Origin: Mesorhizobium prunaredense
Lineage (GTDB): Bacteria > Pseudomonadota > Alphaproteobacteria > Rhizobiales > Rhizobiaceae
NCBI RefSeq assembly: GCF_900156895.1
Contig: NZ_FTPD01000021.1
Coordinates: 47,410 to 111,409 of the forward strand
Reading direction: 5' to 3'
Length of the DNA: 64,000 nucleotides
Positions 36,687-45,207 of this stretch are shown here, piece by piece. The notes below the pieces were generated by a model. It did no database searches. It saw nothing but the letters and a program-made list of their open reading frames with translations, and was not told where the DNA came from. Numbering within the stretch: the first letter of the stretch is position 1; every line of letters starts with the position of its first letter. The translations under genes and the position numbers were made by a program.

Positions 36687-37483
36687 ATTTCGCTTACCGG
36701 TTCGAGCGGCGCAATTTCGACCAGCGGCGCCGGAACATCATTCGTCTTCTCCTCGGCCTTGCAGATGTCGGCGATGACACAGATCGGGCAATCCGGTTTG
36801 CGCGCCTTGCAGACATAGCGGCCATGCAGGATCAGCCAGTGATGCGCATGGCGCATGTATTCGTCCGGAATGATCCTCAACAGCCCCTGCTCGACCTGTT
36901 CCGGCGTCTTGCCGGGCGCCAGCCGCAGCCGGTTGCCGATGCGAAAGATATGCGTGTCGACCGCCATGGTGTGCTGGCCGAAGGCCATGTTGAGCACGAC
37001 ATTGGCGGTCTTGCGCCCGACGCCCGGCAGCTTGACCAGTTGGTCGCGGTCGTCGGGCACTTCGCCGCCATGGTCGCAGATCAGCGCCTCCGACAGCGCG
37101 ATGACGTTCTTGGCCTTGTTGCGCCAGAGCCCAACGGTGCGGATATATTCGCCGACCTTGGCTTCGCCGAGTGCCAGCATCTTTTGCGGCGTGTCGGCGA
37201 CCTTGAACAGCGCCCGCGTTGCTTTGTTGACGCCGACATCGGTCGCCTGTGCCGAAAGCACCACCGCCACCAGCAGCGTGAAGGCGTTGACATGTTCGAG
37301 CTCGCCCTTCGGCTCGGGCCGCTGAACGGAAAAGCGTCGGAAAATCTCGTGCACTTCGGCCGGGCTGTAGCGCGAATGGGACCGCACCGGCCGGGCACGC
37401 GGTTTGGCGTTCGATCCGTCGCGTCGGCCGGGGAGCAGTTCATTTTTGGGTGTAGAGGAATTTTTGGACTTGGGGCTCGTCAT
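36680..37483 (-). CDS. nth: Endonuclease III, base-excision repair glycosylase/lyase
   Basis: 267 residues from ATG 37483 (AGGAAGGGG just upstream). It removes oxidised pyrimidines and nicks the abasic site. The helix-hairpin-helix is KLPGVGRKTANVVLNMAF, the catalytic aspartate is in TMAVDTHIFRIGNRL, and the 4Fe-4S cysteines are in CKARKPDCPICVIADIC. The N-terminal 40 residues are a basic tail (KPRARPVRSHSRYS). It is divergent from the DUF2244 gene with only 22 bp between starts. Confidence 0.95.
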   Translation of the reverse strand: MTSPKSKNSSTPKNELLPGRRDGSNAKPRARPVRSHSRYSPAEVHEIFRRFSVQRPEPKGELEHVNAFTLLVAVVLSAQATDVGVNKATRALFKVADTPQKMLALGEAKVGEYIRTVGLWRNKAKNVIALSEALICDHGGEVPDDRDQLVKLPGVGRKTANVVLNMAFGQHTMAVDTHIFRIGNRLRLAPGKTPEQVEQGLLRIIPDEYMRHAHHWLILHGRYVCKARKPDCPICVIADICKAEEKTNDVPAPLVEIAPLEPVSEIQ

Positions 37484-37505
37484 CCCCTTCCTATAATATC
37501 CCGGC

Positions 37506-38000
37506 ATGAGCGACACAAACGCCTCATTTCAGGCCGACGAGCCATTCTTCCAGGCGTTGCTGATACCGCATCGGTCGCTGGGCAAGACCGGCTTTGCCAT
37601 CCTGATGGGCGCTCTGCTGTTCGGCTCGTTGGTCACCGGAGCGTTTTTCCTGTCGCGCGGCGCCTGGCCGGTGTTCGGCTTCCTGGGTGTCGACGTCATC
37701 GCCGTCTACATCGCCTTTCGCGCCAATTATCGTGCCGCCCGCGCCCGTGAGGAAGTGTCGGTCTCGCGCACCAGCCTCGAGATCCGCAAGACCGCGCCAT
37801 CAGGCAAATCGGAAGCACATCGCTTCAATCCGTTCTGGGCGCGTTTTTCGGTCGCCCGCCACACCGAGATCGGCATCACCAGGATGGCGGTGGAAGCACA
37901 AGGCCAGAACGTGCCGATCGGCGGCTTCCTCAATCCCGACGACCGCGAGAGCTTTGCGTCAGCCTTTTCGCGCGCCCTGGCGACTGCGAAAGCGCGCTGA
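37506..38000 (+). CDS. DUF2244 membrane protein
   Basis: 164 residues: two membrane helices near the N-terminus (GFAILMGALLFGSLVTGAFF and WPVFGFLGVDVIAVYIAFRA), then a soluble part with RFNPFWARFSV and VPIGGFLNPDDRESFASAFS, typical of DUF2244. Function unknown. Next to nth in many alphaproteobacteria, to my knowledge, and here divergent from it. Confidence 0.85.
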   Translation: MSDTNASFQADEPFFQALLIPHRSLGKTGFAILMGALLFGSLVTGAFFLSRGAWPVFGFLGVDVIAVYIAFRANYRAARAREEVSVSRTSLEIRKTAPSGKSEAHRFNPFWARFSVARHTEIGITRMAVEAQGQNVPIGGFLNPDDRESFASAFSRALATAKAR

Positions 38001-38235
38001 ATGTGAGCGAACCGCCTCGTTCGCGAACCGGTTCTGCAGTGCCTCATAACCGGTAATCGGCCATAAACGGTAATCGGCAGCGTCTACTTCTCCTTGCTGA
38101 GATGCACCTTTTCGCCGGCCATCGTCGGCTCCTTCCTCGAAGCCAGATCTATCAGGATGCACATGACGAGAAGGCAAGTTTCGGGTGGTGATCGGAGCCG
38201 CGAAGGACGATATTCACGACCAAGGAGATGGTCCG

Positions 38236-39114
38236 ATGAACGCACAAACAGCTATTCTGAAGAAAGACATCACACCCGAAGGCGGTGACTACGAAGTTGT
38301 TCGGCGCGCGATCGAGAAGATCAGCCTTGACTATCGTGACCAGCCGTCGCTCGAAATATTGGCCGAGGAAGTCGGCGAGACGCCAACCGGGTTGCAGAAG
38401 CTCTTCACCCGCTGGGCCGGCCTGTCGCCCAAGGCGTTTCTGCAGGCGGTCACGCTCGACCACGCGCGCAAACTGCTCGATTCCGGCATGCCGCTGCTCG
38501 AGGCTTCTTTCGAGGTCGGCATGTCCGGCCCCGGCCGGTTGCACGACCTTTTCGTCACCCACGAAGCGATGTCGCCTGGCGACTACAAGACGCGCGGCGC
38601 CGGGCTGACGATCCGCTACGGATATCATATCTCGCCTTTCGGCATCGCCCTGATCATGGTCACAGACCGTGGGCTTGCCGGCCTCGCCTTCAGCGATGCC
38701 GGCGACGAGCGCGCGGCCTTCGCCGACATGTCCGGCCGCTGGCCGAACGCAACCTATGTCGAGGACATGGCCGCGACGGCGCCCTATGCGGCGCGCATCT
38801 TCGACCCGGCGCTGTGGCGCGCCGACCAGCCGCTGCGCGTCGTCTTGATCGGCACCGACTTCCAGGTCCGCGTCTGGGAAGCCCTGCTGCGCATCCCGAT
38901 GGGCAAGGCCTGCACCTATTCCTCGATCGCCGCCGGCATCGGCGCACCGAGCGCCAGCCGGGCGGTGGGTGCCGCGGTCGGCGCCAATCCGATGTCCTTC
39001 GTGGTGCCGTGCCACCGGGCTCTCGGCAAGTCCGGCGCGCTCACCGGCTACCACTGGGGCCTGACCCGCAAGCGCGCCATCCTTGGCTGGGAAGCGGGAC
39101 AGGTCGGCTCTTGA
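38236..39114 (+). CDS. Ada-like AraC/methylguanine-DNA methyltransferase
   Basis: 292 residues from ATG 38236 (AAGGAG upstream). Residues 15-115 are an AraC helix-turn-helix (ILAEEVGETPTGLQKLFTRW); residues 130-290 are an O6-alkylguanine-DNA alkyltransferase with TDFQVRVWEALLRIPMGKAC and the active-site PCHRAL (C259). The N-terminal zinc-cysteine domain that senses phosphotriesters in E. coli Ada is absent, so it can repair O6-alkylguanine but probably is not switched on the Ada way. Confidence 0.88.
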   Translation: MNAQTAILKKDITPEGGDYEVVRRAIEKISLDYRDQPSLEILAEEVGETPTGLQKLFTRWAGLSPKAFLQAVTLDHARKLLDSGMPLLEASFEVGMSGPGRLHDLFVTHEAMSPGDYKTRGAGLTIRYGYHISPFGIALIMVTDRGLAGLAFSDAGDERAAFADMSGRWPNATYVEDMAATAPYAARIFDPALWRADQPLRVVLIGTDFQVRVWEALLRIPMGKACTYSSIAAGIGAPSASRAVGAAVGANPMSFVVPCHRALGKSGALTGYHWGLTRKRAILGWEAGQVGS

Positions 39115-39195
39115 TGAGGCGCCCCTAGATCGGGTGCGCGGGTTTATGTCGCGCGGTCTGGCAAGCGGCGGCCGTACGGAGTAGCTTCCCGCGCA

Positions 39196-39305
39196 ATTAG
39201 AGCGACGTGCGTCCATTCGGACGCACAAAGTACGCTCTAACACTTTAATTCCACGCGTCGTGCTTTCCGAAAATCGGAATCGATTTTCGGAAAGCACGAC
39301 GCGTC
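39196..39305. repeat. Rhizobial palindromic repeat, copy 1
   Basis: Begins ATTAGAGCGACGTGCGTCC with the short palindrome TGCGTCCATTCGGACGCA, and ends with a long hairpin: ACGCGTCGTGCTTTCCGAAA pairs with its inverse at 39283-39305 around GGAATC. The same layout recurs at 44130 and, more degraded, at 51945. Confidence 0.8.
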
Positions 39306-39321
39306 AGCAGGGAGGCACCAC

Positions 39322-40233
39322 TTGATAATCGTTGTCGGCTCGATCAACCTCGACCTTATCGCCAATGTCGACCGCTTGCCCGCACCCGGCGAGACGGTCC
39401 GTGGCTCCGGTTTCGCCACCGCACCCGGCGGCAAGGGCGCCAACCAGGCGCTGGCCGCCGCGCGCGCCGGCGCCAAGGTGCGCATGGTCGGCGCGGTCGG
39501 CAAGGACAATTTCGCCACCGAAGCGCTGGCGCTGTTGCGGGACGGCAAGATCGACCTGTCCGGTGTCGGTGAAACCTTCGCCTCGACCGGCACGGCATTG
39601 ATCATGGTCGCCGACGACGGTGAGAACGTCATTGCCGTGGTGCCGGGCGCCAATGATTCGGTCGTCACAGGCGACCTCTCCAAGGCCTTCATGAAGAAGG
39701 GCAACGTCGTGCTCCTGCAGCAGGAGATCCCGCTGCAGACTGTTGACGCAGCACTGGACGCGGCACGGGCGGCAGGCGCCGTTACCGTGCTAAACACCGC
39801 ACCGTTCCGGGCAGAGGCGGCCGCCCTCCTCGGCAAGGCCGACTATGTCGTCGCCAACGAAACCGAATTCGACCTCTATGGTGAGGCGCTGTCGCTGAGC
39901 GGCCGCGATCGCCCGGCGCGGATGCGCGATTACGCCGGGAAGACCGGCCGCACAATCGTTGTCACGCTCGGCGGTGACGGCGTTCTGGCCGCCACGCCAG
40001 CCGATCTTCTGATGGTTCCGGCGCTGAACATCACCCCGGTCGATACCGTCGGCGCCGGCGACACGTTTTGCGGCTATTTCGCCGCCGGGTTGTCATCCGG
40101 CCTGCCACTCGATCAGGCGCTCGCCCGTGCTGCTGCCGCCGGTTCGCTCGCTTGCCTGAAGCCCGGCGCCCAGCCGGCGATCCCACTGGCGAAGGAAGTC
40201 GAGGCGGCGCTCCAAAACCCGCCAGCCAGGTGA
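39322..40233 (+). CDS. rbsK: Ribokinase (PfkB family)
   Basis: 303 residues. It phosphorylates ribose at O5. IVVGSINLDLIANVDRLPAP, GGKGANQALAAARAGA and VDTVGAGDTFCGYFAAGL (catalytic aspartate in GAGD) are the two PfkB signatures. The start is TTG 39322, 5 nt after GGGAGG; no ATG fits. It is followed 5 nt later by an amidase. A nucleoside hydrolase nearby would supply ribose. Confidence 0.92.
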   Translation: MIIVVGSINLDLIANVDRLPAPGETVRGSGFATAPGGKGANQALAAARAGAKVRMVGAVGKDNFATEALALLRDGKIDLSGVGETFASTGTALIMVADDGENVIAVVPGANDSVVTGDLSKAFMKKGNVVLLQQEIPLQTVDAALDAARAAGAVTVLNTAPFRAEAAALLGKADYVVANETEFDLYGEALSLSGRDRPARMRDYAGKTGRTIVVTLGGDGVLAATPADLLMVPALNITPVDTVGAGDTFCGYFAAGLSSGLPLDQALARAAAAGSLACLKPGAQPAIPLAKEVEAALQNPPAR

Positions 40234-40238
40234 GAGCC

Positions 40239-41687
40239 ATGCGTCCGGCCACAAAACACCCCGTGCCGCCTGCCGGCAATATCTGCCGCCTGTCCGCCGT
40301 GGATCTTGCCGCAGCGATCCGGCGCCGGCAGTTGTCGGTGCGCGAGGTGGTCACGGCATTCCTCGACCGGATCGACGCCGTAAACCCGCTGGTCAATGCC
40401 ATCGTTTCGCTGCGCGACCGCGCCGACATCTTGCGCGAGGCCGACAGGGCGGACGCCCATCCGGCGCATGCAGGGCATGCCGGACCGCTTTTCGGCCTGC
40501 CGATCGCCATCAAGGATCTCGCGCAGACCAAAGGCCTCAGGACCAGCTTCGGCTCGCCGATCTTCGCCGATTTCGTGCCGCAGGAAGACGATTTCTTCGT
40601 GGAGCGCATCCGCAAGGCCGGCGCCATCATCATCGGCAAGACCAACGTTCCCGAATTCGGCCTGGGCTCCAACACCTACAACACCGTGTTCGGCCCGACA
40701 CTCAATGCTTTCGACCCGGCCTTGACCGCCGGCGGTTCGAGCGGCGGCGCGGCGGTCGCACTGGCGCTCGACATGGTGCCTGTCGCCGACGGCAGCGACT
40801 TTGGCGGCTCGCTGCGCAACCCGGCCGCCTACAACAACGTCTATGGCTTCCGTCCGTCGCAGGGGCTTGTCCCGGCCGGCCCCGAGCTTGACGTCTTCCA
40901 CGCCCAGATGGGCGTCGAAGGGCCGATGGGCCGCAGCGTGCGCGACATGGCGTTGCTGCTCGACGAGCAGGCTGGCTACGACCCTCGCGCGCCGCTCTCG
41001 CATCACAAGCAGGACTGCTTCCTACAGGGACTGCAAACGCCGACGGCCGGCGGCCGCATCGCCTGGTTCAGCGATCTCGGTGGTCATCTGCCGGTCGAAC
41101 CCGGCGTCCTTGATCTTTGCGAGGCCGCTCTCGGCCGGTTCGCCGAGGCATCCTTTCAGACCGAAGCGCTGGTGCCGGATGTCGATTTCGAAGCGCTGTG
41201 GCAGGCCTTCGTGATGCTGCGCCAGGCGAGCAGCGGTTGTGCGCTCAAGGCGCATTACGACGATCCCATGAAACGCGCTCTTCTGAAGCCGGAGGCCGTG
41301 TGGGAGGTGGAACAGGCGCTGCAGCTCACGGCGCCGCAGATCCACGCCGCCACGGTGAGGCGCTCGTCCTGGCATCGAACGTTGCTGTCGCTCTTCGACC
41401 GCTTCGACCTGATTGCGCTGCCGACCGCCCAGGTTTTTCCCTTCGATGTCCTCACCCACTGGCCGACCCAAGTGGCCGGGCGTGCCATGGACAGCTATCA
41501 CCGCTGGATGCAGGTTTCAGCGCTCGCCACGCTGGGCGGCTGCCCGGCGGTCAACGTGCCGGCCGGCTTCGATGGCAGAGGCAGGCCGATGGGCATGCAA
41601 TTGATCGGGCGGCCGCGCGGCGACATGGCCGTGTTGAGAGCGGCGGCAGCCTACGAGACGACGCTGCCGTGGCTGGCTGGAGCCTAA
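40239..41687 (+). CDS. Amidase-signature hydrolase
   Basis: 482 residues. It hydrolyses an amide; the substrate is unknown. The Ser-cisSer-Lys triad is provided by K92 (GLPIAIKDLAQ), TAGGSSGGAAVALAL (165-170) and PVADGSDFGGSLRNPAA. ATG 40239 lies 5 nt after the ribokinase stop; the open frame runs further upstream inside rbsK and is not credible. A GatA role is unlikely because gatB and gatC are absent. Confidence 0.9.
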   Translation: MRPATKHPVPPAGNICRLSAVDLAAAIRRRQLSVREVVTAFLDRIDAVNPLVNAIVSLRDRADILREADRADAHPAHAGHAGPLFGLPIAIKDLAQTKGLRTSFGSPIFADFVPQEDDFFVERIRKAGAIIIGKTNVPEFGLGSNTYNTVFGPTLNAFDPALTAGGSSGGAAVALALDMVPVADGSDFGGSLRNPAAYNNVYGFRPSQGLVPAGPELDVFHAQMGVEGPMGRSVRDMALLLDEQAGYDPRAPLSHHKQDCFLQGLQTPTAGGRIAWFSDLGGHLPVEPGVLDLCEAALGRFAEASFQTEALVPDVDFEALWQAFVMLRQASSGCALKAHYDDPMKRALLKPEAVWEVEQALQLTAPQIHAATVRRSSWHRTLLSLFDRFDLIALPTAQVFPFDVLTHWPTQVAGRAMDSYHRWMQVSALATLGGCPAVNVPAGFDGRGRPMGMQLIGRPRGDMAVLRAAAAYETTLPWLAGA

Positions 41688-41797
41688 AATCCAGGTCAAG
41701 GTTGCCAGCGACATGTCCTGCCGGCTTGCAGCCGCGTTACTGTCATGCATTGATCGCAGTCAGCCGTGTCGCAAAGCCGCATACTGTCGAGGAAATC

Positions 41798-42412
41798 ATG
41801 TCGCTGGAACTCTATGCCACCTATCTCGTCGCCTGCCTTGTCATCATCCTGGTGCCCGGACCGACGGTCACGCTGATCATCGCCAACGGCATCCGCCATG
41901 GCTCTCGCGCCGGCCTCGCCAACGTCGCCGGCACGCAGGCCGGACTGGCGATCATGATCGCCATTGTCGGCATCGGATTGACCTCGCTGATCGCGGGAAT
42001 GGGCCATTGGTTCGAATGGGTCAGGCTGATCGGTGCCGCCTATCTGATCTGGATGGGTGTGCAAATGTTTCGCTCCAAGGGCAAGCTGAACGCCGACGGA
42101 TCGGCAAAGACACCGCGCGGCGGCTTCTTCCTGCAGGGCCTGCTGGTGGCGATCAGCAATCCCAAGACGCTGGTGTTCTTCGGCGCCTTCTTTCCGCAGT
42201 TCATAGCCCCTGACGGCAACTATGGGTTGCAGATCGGCGTGATGGGTCTCACCGCCATGATCTTCGCCGCCGTATCGGATTCGACCTACGCGTTGGCCGC
42301 CGGCCGCGCCGGACGCCTGCTTTCGGCCGGTCGCGTCAAGCTGCTGTCGCGGATAAGCGGCAGCTTTCTGGTCGGCGGCGGCCTGTGGCTGGCATTTTCA
42401 AAGGCGAAGTGA
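41798..42412 (+). CDS. LysE/RhtB-family amino-acid exporter
   Basis: 204 residues with six membrane segments: LVACLVIILVPGPTVTLIIA at the N-terminus, ISNPKTLVFFGAFFPQFI near residue 125. GAGGAA sits 6 nt before ATG 41798. The family exports amino acids or related small molecules; the substrate is not evident. It lies 110 nt downstream of the amidase and may remove its product. Confidence 0.88.
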   Translation: MSLELYATYLVACLVIILVPGPTVTLIIANGIRHGSRAGLANVAGTQAGLAIMIAIVGIGLTSLIAGMGHWFEWVRLIGAAYLIWMGVQMFRSKGKLNADGSAKTPRGGFFLQGLLVAISNPKTLVFFGAFFPQFIAPDGNYGLQIGVMGLTAMIFAAVSDSTYALAAGRAGRLLSAGRVKLLSRISGSFLVGGGLWLAFSKAK

Positions 42413-42606
42413 GCGGCACTCTTTTCCTTCTCCCCTTGTGGGAGAAGGTGGCCGCCCACGGGTCTTGCCTCCGGCAAGCCCGAGGACTCCGCGGCCGGAT
42501 GAGGAGTGTTCCAGCTTGGCACCAACAGCGCTCCGGCCAACACCCCTTGCCGCCTCGGCGCTGCACGCCGATCCAACTTGTCCCACAAAGGAGAAGGAAA
42601 AAAACC
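42413..42606. repeat. Dispersed intergenic repeat
   Basis: CCTTCTCCCCTTGTGGGAGAAGG (22 nt, read as CTTCTCCCC / GGGGAGAAG-like halves) and the closing TTGTCCCACAAAGGAGAAGG are inverted copies at the two ends of a 190-bp gene-free stretch. This GGGAGAAGGTGGCC-type sequence is a common rhizobial repeat. Confidence 0.6.
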
Positions 42607-43548
42607 TTAAAGCCGGCCCAGCCTTTCCAGCAGCAGCGCGAACAACGCATCGTGGTCGATGTCGCGCATCACCATGGCGTTGATCGGCCGCTTGGTCACG
42701 CCCCACCAGTCGATCACGGTCATGCCCATGGTGAGCTCCGAGGCGGTTTCCACAGTGACGTTGCAGTTGCGGCCCCTGAACAGCTCGGGTTTCAACAGAT
42801 AGGCGATAACGCAAGGGTCGTGCAGCGGGCCGCCGTCGGTGCCGTATTTCTCTTCGTCGAATCGTTCGAAGAATTCCAGCATCTCCGTCGTAGCCGTGCC
42901 GACCCTGGTACCGAGCTTGCGGAAGGCCTGGGTGCGCTTGGCGGTGGTCAGCGCCTTGTGGGTGACGTCGAGCGGCATCATGACGATCGGAATGCCGGAT
43001 TTGAATACGACATCGGCGGCATGCGGGTCGACATAGATGTTGAATTCGGCGGTCGGGGTGACGTTGCCGCCTTCGAAGAAGCCGCCGCCCATCAGCACGA
43101 TTTCCTTGATGCGCGGCGCGATCTTCGGCTCGCGGATCAGCGCCAGCGCTATGTTGGTGAGCGGCCCGAGCGCGCAGAGGGTGATCGTGCCGCTCTCTTC
43201 CTTCATCAGCGTCTCGACGATGAAATCGACCGCGTACTGGTCCTGCAGTTCCATTGTCGGTTCGGGCAATTGCGGACCGTTGAGACCGGTCTCGCCATGC
43301 ACCTCCTCGGCGGTGACCAGTTCGCGCGCCAGCGGCCGGATGGCGCCGGCATAGACCTTGATATCAGGCCGGCCGGCCAGTTCGCAGATCTTGCGTGCAT
43401 TCTTTTCGGTGAGTCTCAGCGGCACGTTGCCGGCAACGGCGGTCATACCGACGATCTCCAGTTCGGCGCTGCCGAGCGCCAGCAATATGGCGACGGCATC
43501 ATCCTGGCCGGGATCCGTGTCGATGATGATCTTGCGGGATTGGGGCAT
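42607..43548 (-). CDS. Nucleoside hydrolase (inosine-uridine preferring)
   Basis: 313 residues from ATG 43548 (AAGGAA upstream). KIIIDTDPGQDDAVAILLAL holds the calcium-binding aspartates; ALGPLTNIALAL and EFNIYVDPHAADVVF are family motifs. It splits ribonucleosides into base and ribose, which the ribokinase can then phosphorylate. It is convergent with the amidase-exporter operon across a repeat. Confidence 0.92.
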   Translation of the reverse strand: MPQSRKIIIDTDPGQDDAVAILLALGSAELEIVGMTAVAGNVPLRLTEKNARKICELAGRPDIKVYAGAIRPLARELVTAEEVHGETGLNGPQLPEPTMELQDQYAVDFIVETLMKEESGTITLCALGPLTNIALALIREPKIAPRIKEIVLMGGGFFEGGNVTPTAEFNIYVDPHAADVVFKSGIPIVMMPLDVTHKALTTAKRTQAFRKLGTRVGTATTEMLEFFERFDEEKYGTDGGPLHDPCVIAYLLKPELFRGRNCNVTVETASELTMGMTVIDWWGVTKRPINAMVMRDIDHDALFALLLERLGRL

Positions 43549-43691
43549 TTCAATTCCTTGTTTAGGGAGTCTTTTTGGGCGGGGCTTTTGACGGCTTGAA
43601 CTCGACCGCCAGGCGGACCATATCAAGACCATCGGGAAAAATGCCATCCGGGTTTTTCCACATTATGTCGCTCTTGAGAGGACAGTGTAAC

Positions 43692-44117
43692 ATGAGCCGA
43701 ATGACGCCTTTTTCCAGCCCGCTTCTCCTGGGCTTCGACGCCATGGAAAAGACCTTGGAGCGTCTGGCGAAGTCGGGTGACAGCTACCCTCCCTACAACA
43801 TCGAGCGCCTCAGCGGTGCCGACGGCAAGGCCGAAAGGCTGCGTATCACGCTCGCTGTCGCCGGTTTCGCCGAAAACGATCTCGATGTGACCACGGAGGA
43901 GAACCAGTTGGTCGTGCGCGGCCGTCAGAACGACGACACCGAGCGCGAATTTCTTCATCGCGGCATTGCCGCGCGCCAGTTCCAGCGCTGTTTCGTGCTG
44001 GCCGACGGCATGCGGGTGATCGCGGCGGAGCTGAAGAACGGTCTTTTGTCGATCGATCTCGATCGGCCCGAGTCCGAACGGCTGGTACGGAAAATAAACA
44101 TATCGGTGAAAGACTGA
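43692..44117 (+). CDS. Small heat-shock protein Hsp20
   Basis: 141 residues: an alpha-crystallin domain from PPYNIERLSGADGKAERLRI to LLSIDLDRPESE, with VAGFAENDLDVTTEENQL and FLHRGIAARQFQRCFVLAD. It holds unfolded proteins for refolding. The start could be ATG 43692 or ATG 43701. The leader carries CTCTTGAGAGG next to the start, which could mask the GAGAGG ribosome site. Confidence 0.92.
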   Translation: MSRMTPFSSPLLLGFDAMEKTLERLAKSGDSYPPYNIERLSGADGKAERLRITLAVAGFAENDLDVTTEENQLVVRGRQNDDTEREFLHRGIAARQFQRCFVLADGMRVIAAELKNGLLSIDLDRPESERLVRKINISVKD

Positions 44118-44129
44118 TTTTTACCGCTG

Positions 44130-44229
44130 CATCGGCCGGAAAATCGGATCCGATTTTCCGAAAAGCACAATGCAGCAGACTGAAAGAGATAGAGCGTCGT
44201 TTGTGCGTCCAATTGGACGCACGCGCTCT
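44130..44229. repeat. Rhizobial palindromic repeat, copy 2
   Basis: CGGAAAATCGGATCCGATTTTCCG is a hairpin near 44143-44167, and GTGCGTCCAATTGGACGCAC is another at 44202-44221, followed by GCGCTCTAAT. The elements are the same as at 39196 but in inverted order. Confidence 0.8.
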
Positions 44230-44284
44230 AATGGCTCTCATGCGAGGCGGCCTTGAACGGGATCCTCGCGGCAAGGAGGCTTAA

Positions 44285-44542
44285 ATGACCAGAACTGACG
44301 AAAATCTTATCATGACCAGCGGCGAATTCGCCCATCTCGGCGAAGGCTCGGTCGCCTATCTCAGGAAAATCTCGAGCGACGATCTGCGCGGCCGTTTCCC
44401 GGGCCTCGGCGAAATCGCGCCCGGGCTGGAACTGTGGGCCCTGTTCGCCGCCAACGGCCAGCCGATCCTGCTTTCGGACGCTCGCGAGCGGGCGCTGGCC
44501 GGCGCCCTGGAAAACGACCTGACCCCCGTCGCGATCCACTAA
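44285..44542 (+). CDS. DUF1150 protein
   Basis: 85 residues: EFAHLGEGSVAYLRKISSDD, ELWALFAANGQPILLSDARE, typical of DUF1150, which is often found beside Hsp20 genes in alphaproteobacteria. AAGGAGG lies 5 nt upstream of ATG 44285. The function is unknown; the position suggests a link with heat stress. Confidence 0.88.
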   Translation: MTRTDENLIMTSGEFAHLGEGSVAYLRKISSDDLRGRFPGLGEIAPGLELWALFAANGQPILLSDARERALAGALENDLTPVAIH

Positions 44543-44589
44543 GTCGCCATCCACTAACAAGACGGCGCAGCGATCTGGTTAGAACGGAC

Positions 44590-44612
44590 AGGGCCGCCCG
44601 CGGCGGCCCTTT
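44590..44612. terminator. Shared terminator between DUF1150 and ptsN
   Basis: AGGGCCGCC (44590-44598), loop CGC, GGCGGCCCT (44602-44610), then TT. A perfect 9-bp stem between convergent genes, usable from both sides. Confidence 0.7.
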
Positions 44613-44632
44613 AACGAACGGATCGAAAAAGC

Positions 44633-45097
44633 TCAGGCCGCGTGCGAGGCTTGTGTATCCGATAAAAGCGCGTGGATCGCGGCGGCGTCGCGGGTGCCCC
44701 TGATCTTGGCCACCGTGTCGGCGTCGCGCAGCACCCGCGCGATGCGCGACAGCGCCTTGAGATGGTCGGCGCCGGCGCCTTCGGGCGCCAAAAGCAGGAA
44801 CACCAGATCGACCGGCTGGTCGTCCAGCGCCTCGAAATCGACCGGCGTCTCCAGCCGGGCGAAAACCCCGGCGATCCGCTTCACCCCCGCCAGCTTGCCA
44901 TGCGGAATGGCAATGCCGTTGCCGACACCGGTCGAGCCCAGCCGTTCACGCTGCAGGATGGTGTCGAACACCTCCCGTTCCGGAATGCCGGCAATCGCCG
45001 CCGCCCTTTCGGACAGCATTTGCAGCAGTTGCTTCTTGGAGTTCGCCTTCAACGCCGGCAAGATTGCCGGAACGTTGATAAGATCGCTCAGGTCCAT
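44633..45097 (-). CDS. ptsN: PtsN, EIIA-type nitrogen/potassium regulatory protein
   Basis: 154 residues with the EIIA-Ntr fold; the phosphorylated histidine is H66 in GNGIAIPHGKLAG. It takes phosphate from PtsP/NPr and in its unphosphorylated form regulates targets, in some bacteria including KdpD. Gene order hpf-ptsN after rpoN is conserved. The kdpDE operon is in this same window 19 kb away. Confidence 0.94.
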   Translation of the reverse strand: MDLSDLINVPAILPALKANSKKQLLQMLSERAAAIAGIPEREVFDTILQRERLGSTGVGNGIAIPHGKLAGVKRIAGVFARLETPVDFEALDDQPVDLVFLLLAPEGAGADHLKALSRIARVLRDADTVAKIRGTRDAAAIHALLSDTQASHAA

Positions 45098-45161
45098 ACT
45101 TGAAATCCCTTGTTCGCCTGCCGTCGCCAGCCCTCACTCTCGCGTGCGGCTGGTGCCTTAT

Positions 45162-45207
45162 CCCAGTGCGGCCTTGGCCGTCAGCCCAGTGCGGCCTTGG
45201 CCGTCAG
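45162..45207. repeat. 23-bp tandem repeat at the end of hpf
   Basis: CCCAGTGCGGCCTTGGCCGTCAG occurs twice in perfect tandem (45162-45184, 45185-45207), followed by a diverged third copy that is the last codons of hpf. Each unit contains the complement of a stop codon. Confidence 0.75.

Noticed and set aside
36149..37750. 533-codon plus-strand frame across DUF2214 and nth
   Set aside because: It crosses real genes on both strands and has no family pattern.
40068..40238. Upstream part of the open frame before the amidase
   Set aside because: It lies inside the ribokinase gene; the ATG 5 nt after the ribokinase stop is the natural start.
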